Below, one piece after another: positions 12,530 to 13,531 of a stretch of 13,531 nt of DNA. Made by a program: the position numbers and the translations under genes. Numbering within the stretch: the stretch's first letter is position 1; each line of letters opens with the position of its first letter. The stretch spans positions 1-13,531 of the forward strand of contig CAAEDC010000135.1 in the NCBI GenBank assembly GCA_900754495.1, given 5' to 3'. Origin of the DNA: Eggerthellaceae bacterium (GTDB taxonomy: Bacteria; Actinomycetota; Coriobacteriia; Coriobacteriales; Eggerthellaceae). The notes under the pieces are model-generated. The model was not told the origin of the DNA. It searched no databases and worked only from the letters and a program-made list of their open reading frames with translations.

Positions 12530-12904
12530 ATGGCAGAGACGATGAAGCTCGCCGTTCCCACGATGGGTGAAGGCGGCCTGCAGGCCGAGCGCTCCGGACA
12601 CTTCGGCCACTGCGACTGCTTCACCTTGATCGACATCGCCGACGGCGAGATCAAAGAGGTCTCCATCATCCAGAACCCGCCCCACGAGGAAGGCGGCTGC
12701 CTGCGCCCCGTTGGCCTGCTCTCCGATGCGGGTGCGAACGCCATCGTCGCCGCAGGCATGGGCATGCGTCCGATGATGGGCTTCGCCAACGCGGGCATCG
12801 ACGTGCTGTTCGACAACGTCACCCCCAACGTCGGCGACGTCGCCAAGCTGGCAGCCGAGGGCAAGCTGCCCCACATGACCGCCAACGAGGCCTGCCACCA
12901 CTAG
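12530..12904 (+). CDS. NifX/NifB-type Fe-Mo cofactor-binding family protein
   Basis: A 124-residue single-domain protein of the dinitrogenase iron-molybdenum cofactor family (NifX, NafY, MTH1175-like). Seen: LAVPTMGEGGLQAERSGHFG near the start, the HCDCFTLIDI strand, GGCLRPVGLLSDAGANAIV, AAGMGMRPMMGFANAGIDVL and an acidic end. The fold is RNase H-like and carries metal clusters in some members. Cys29/Cys31 with neighbouring His, and the Cys in GGC, are possible ligands. There are no nif genes in view, so nitrogen fixation is not implied; free-standing members in anaerobes have no settled role. ATG at 12530 with GCGAGGAA just before it and GGCGGAG further up. Regulated by the palindromic operator upstream. 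Confidence 0.9.
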   Translation: MAETMKLAVPTMGEGGLQAERSGHFGHCDCFTLIDIADGEIKEVSIIQNPPHEEGGCLRPVGLLSDAGANAIVAAGMGMRPMMGFANAGIDVLFDNVTPNVGDVAKLAAEGKLPHMTANEACHH

Positions 12905-12975
12905 CTTGCGGCGCAGCTTCCGCACGCACCGGTCGATCCCCTGTTCCGAAGTCGACCCGGTTTTCGTCCAGAAGC

Positions 12976-13014
12976 AAAGAACGCCTTCCGACGCGAAATC
13001 GGAAGGCGTTCTTT
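12976..13014. terminator. Perfect 16-bp bidirectional terminator
   Basis: AAAGAACGCCTTCCGA (12976-12991) and TCGGAAGGCGTTCTTT (12999-13014) pair without mismatch around a 7-base loop. It separates the plus-strand NifX-like gene from the minus-strand amidohydrolase remnant and can serve both. Confidence 0.88.
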
Positions 13015-13045
13015 CATGGAGGGGTCAAAGCAAAGTCGTTGCCGT

Positions 13046-13477
13046 CTACTTCAGCAGATCAGCGCCTTCGGCCTGGTAGACAACCTCGCCATCGATGAAC
13101 GTGTAGAGGGGCTTCGCTTCCAACAGCTCCTCCGGCGCGGAGGCAAAGAGGTTCCGATCCATGATGACGAGGTCGGCCAGCTTGCCCGGTTGCAACGTGC
13201 CGATGCGATCCTCGAAATTCTCGACATACGCCGCACCATACGTGTATCCCTGAAGCACCTGGCCGAGCGTGATGCGCTGCTCGGGCACAAAACCGCCCTC
13301 AGGATAGCCGTCCCAAGGCTGCTGGCGCGTGATAGCGGCATAGGCGCCCTCCATGGGGTTGAGGTTCCATACGGGGGCATCGGTGCCGAAAGCAGGGATG
13401 GCTCCCGCATCGATAAGGGATTTGACCGGCCACATATACGGACGCCATTTCTGAGGCTTCGGTAGTTTGTGTGACAA
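13046..13477 (-). pseudogene. C-terminal remnant of a YtcJ-type amidohydrolase
   Basis: The 143 codons match the C-terminal quarter of large (about 550 aa) amidohydrolase-3/YtcJ-type metal-dependent hydrolases: PVKSLIDAGAIPAFGTDAPV with the metal-site Asp, NPMEGAYAAITRQ, EQRITLGQVLQGYTYGAAY, IGTLQPGKLADLVIMDRN, and a final FIDGEVVYQ. The N-terminal metal-binding HxH, carbamylated Lys region and most of the barrel are missing. Reading upstream in frame, the sequence meets a TAG at 13487-13489 only three codons before the first possible start (TTG at 13477), and that TTG has no ribosome site. An intact enzyme therefore cannot be made from this frame. Cause could be deletion, recombination or insertion of other DNA. 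A sequencing error is less likely, since no other frame continues the protein. Confidence 0.75.
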
Positions 13478-13486
13478 GGGGCTAGC

Positions 13487-13531
13487 CTAGGCAGCAACGC
13501 TCTTCGCTCCCTTCACGCCCTTCTTCCTCGC
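13487..13531 (-). CDS. Tail of another reading frame, runs off the window
   Basis: From the right edge a minus-strand frame reads ARKKGVKGAKSVAA and stops at TAG (13487-13489). The Lys/Ala-rich end looks like the C-terminus of a different protein, not amidohydrolase sequence, and it lies directly against the amidohydrolase remnant. Only 14 codons are visible, so identity cannot be given. Confidence 0.35.
   Translation of the reverse strand, partial: ARKKGVKGAKSVAA

Noticed and set aside
1-13531. CRISPR arrays, tRNA or rRNA genes, complete insertion sequences
   Set aside because: No regularly spaced repeats, tRNA-like cloverleaf, rRNA segment or transposase was found in either strand.

Overview
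The window is high-GC bacterial chromosome with tightly packed genes on both strands. The DnaK type and the mix of genes (nickel regulator with hydrogenase maturation factor, LCP ligase, NifX-like protein, YtcJ-type amidohydrolase) suggest an anaerobic gut actinobacterium of the Coriobacteriia/Eggerthellaceae kind. That assignment is inference from gene style and composition; there is no rRNA to confirm it.

Left part (1-3370, minus strand). The first 482 bases are the 5' end of a canonical dnaK, with a near-consensus promoter just upstream. A gene-free stretch of about 500 bases (619-1111) follows. It holds at least four hairpins, two of them textbook minus-strand terminators, and two diverged copies of a module about 205 bases long. 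Beyond it lie a 2[4Fe-4S] ferredoxin with its own promoter, hypE, nikR and a small helical protein of unknown function. NikR next to HypE points to nickel supply for a [NiFe] hydrogenase.

Middle part (3371-8580, mostly plus strand). An unrecognised 154-residue protein ends at a perfect 14-bp bidirectional terminator. A minus-strand promoter carrying a dyad over its -10 box fires into that terminator and could make an RNA of about 80 nt. After a gene-poor stretch comes a compact four-gene unit: a membrane-anchored zinc-ribbon protein, a DUF5685 protein, a J-domain protein with a cysteine-rich tail, and a second, lid-shortened Hsp70. The spacings are 6, 1 and 45 bases, so this is probably one operon encoding a dedicated Hsp70/J-protein system with a membrane partner. 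The DUF5685 protein carries two aspartate-rich motifs resembling those of squalene/phytoene synthases. This unit is the best candidate in the window for an undescribed system.

Right part (8581-13531). galE (plus) and an LCP cell-wall glycopolymer ligase (minus) converge on two terminators, which fits envelope polysaccharide work. A HAD phosphatase (minus) and a NifX-like cofactor-binding protein (plus) diverge from a 279-base region. That region contains a perfect 11-bp-arm palindrome over the -35 box of the nifX-like gene. The window ends with the C-terminal remnant of an amidohydrolase, cut off upstream by a stop codon and the tail of another reading frame.
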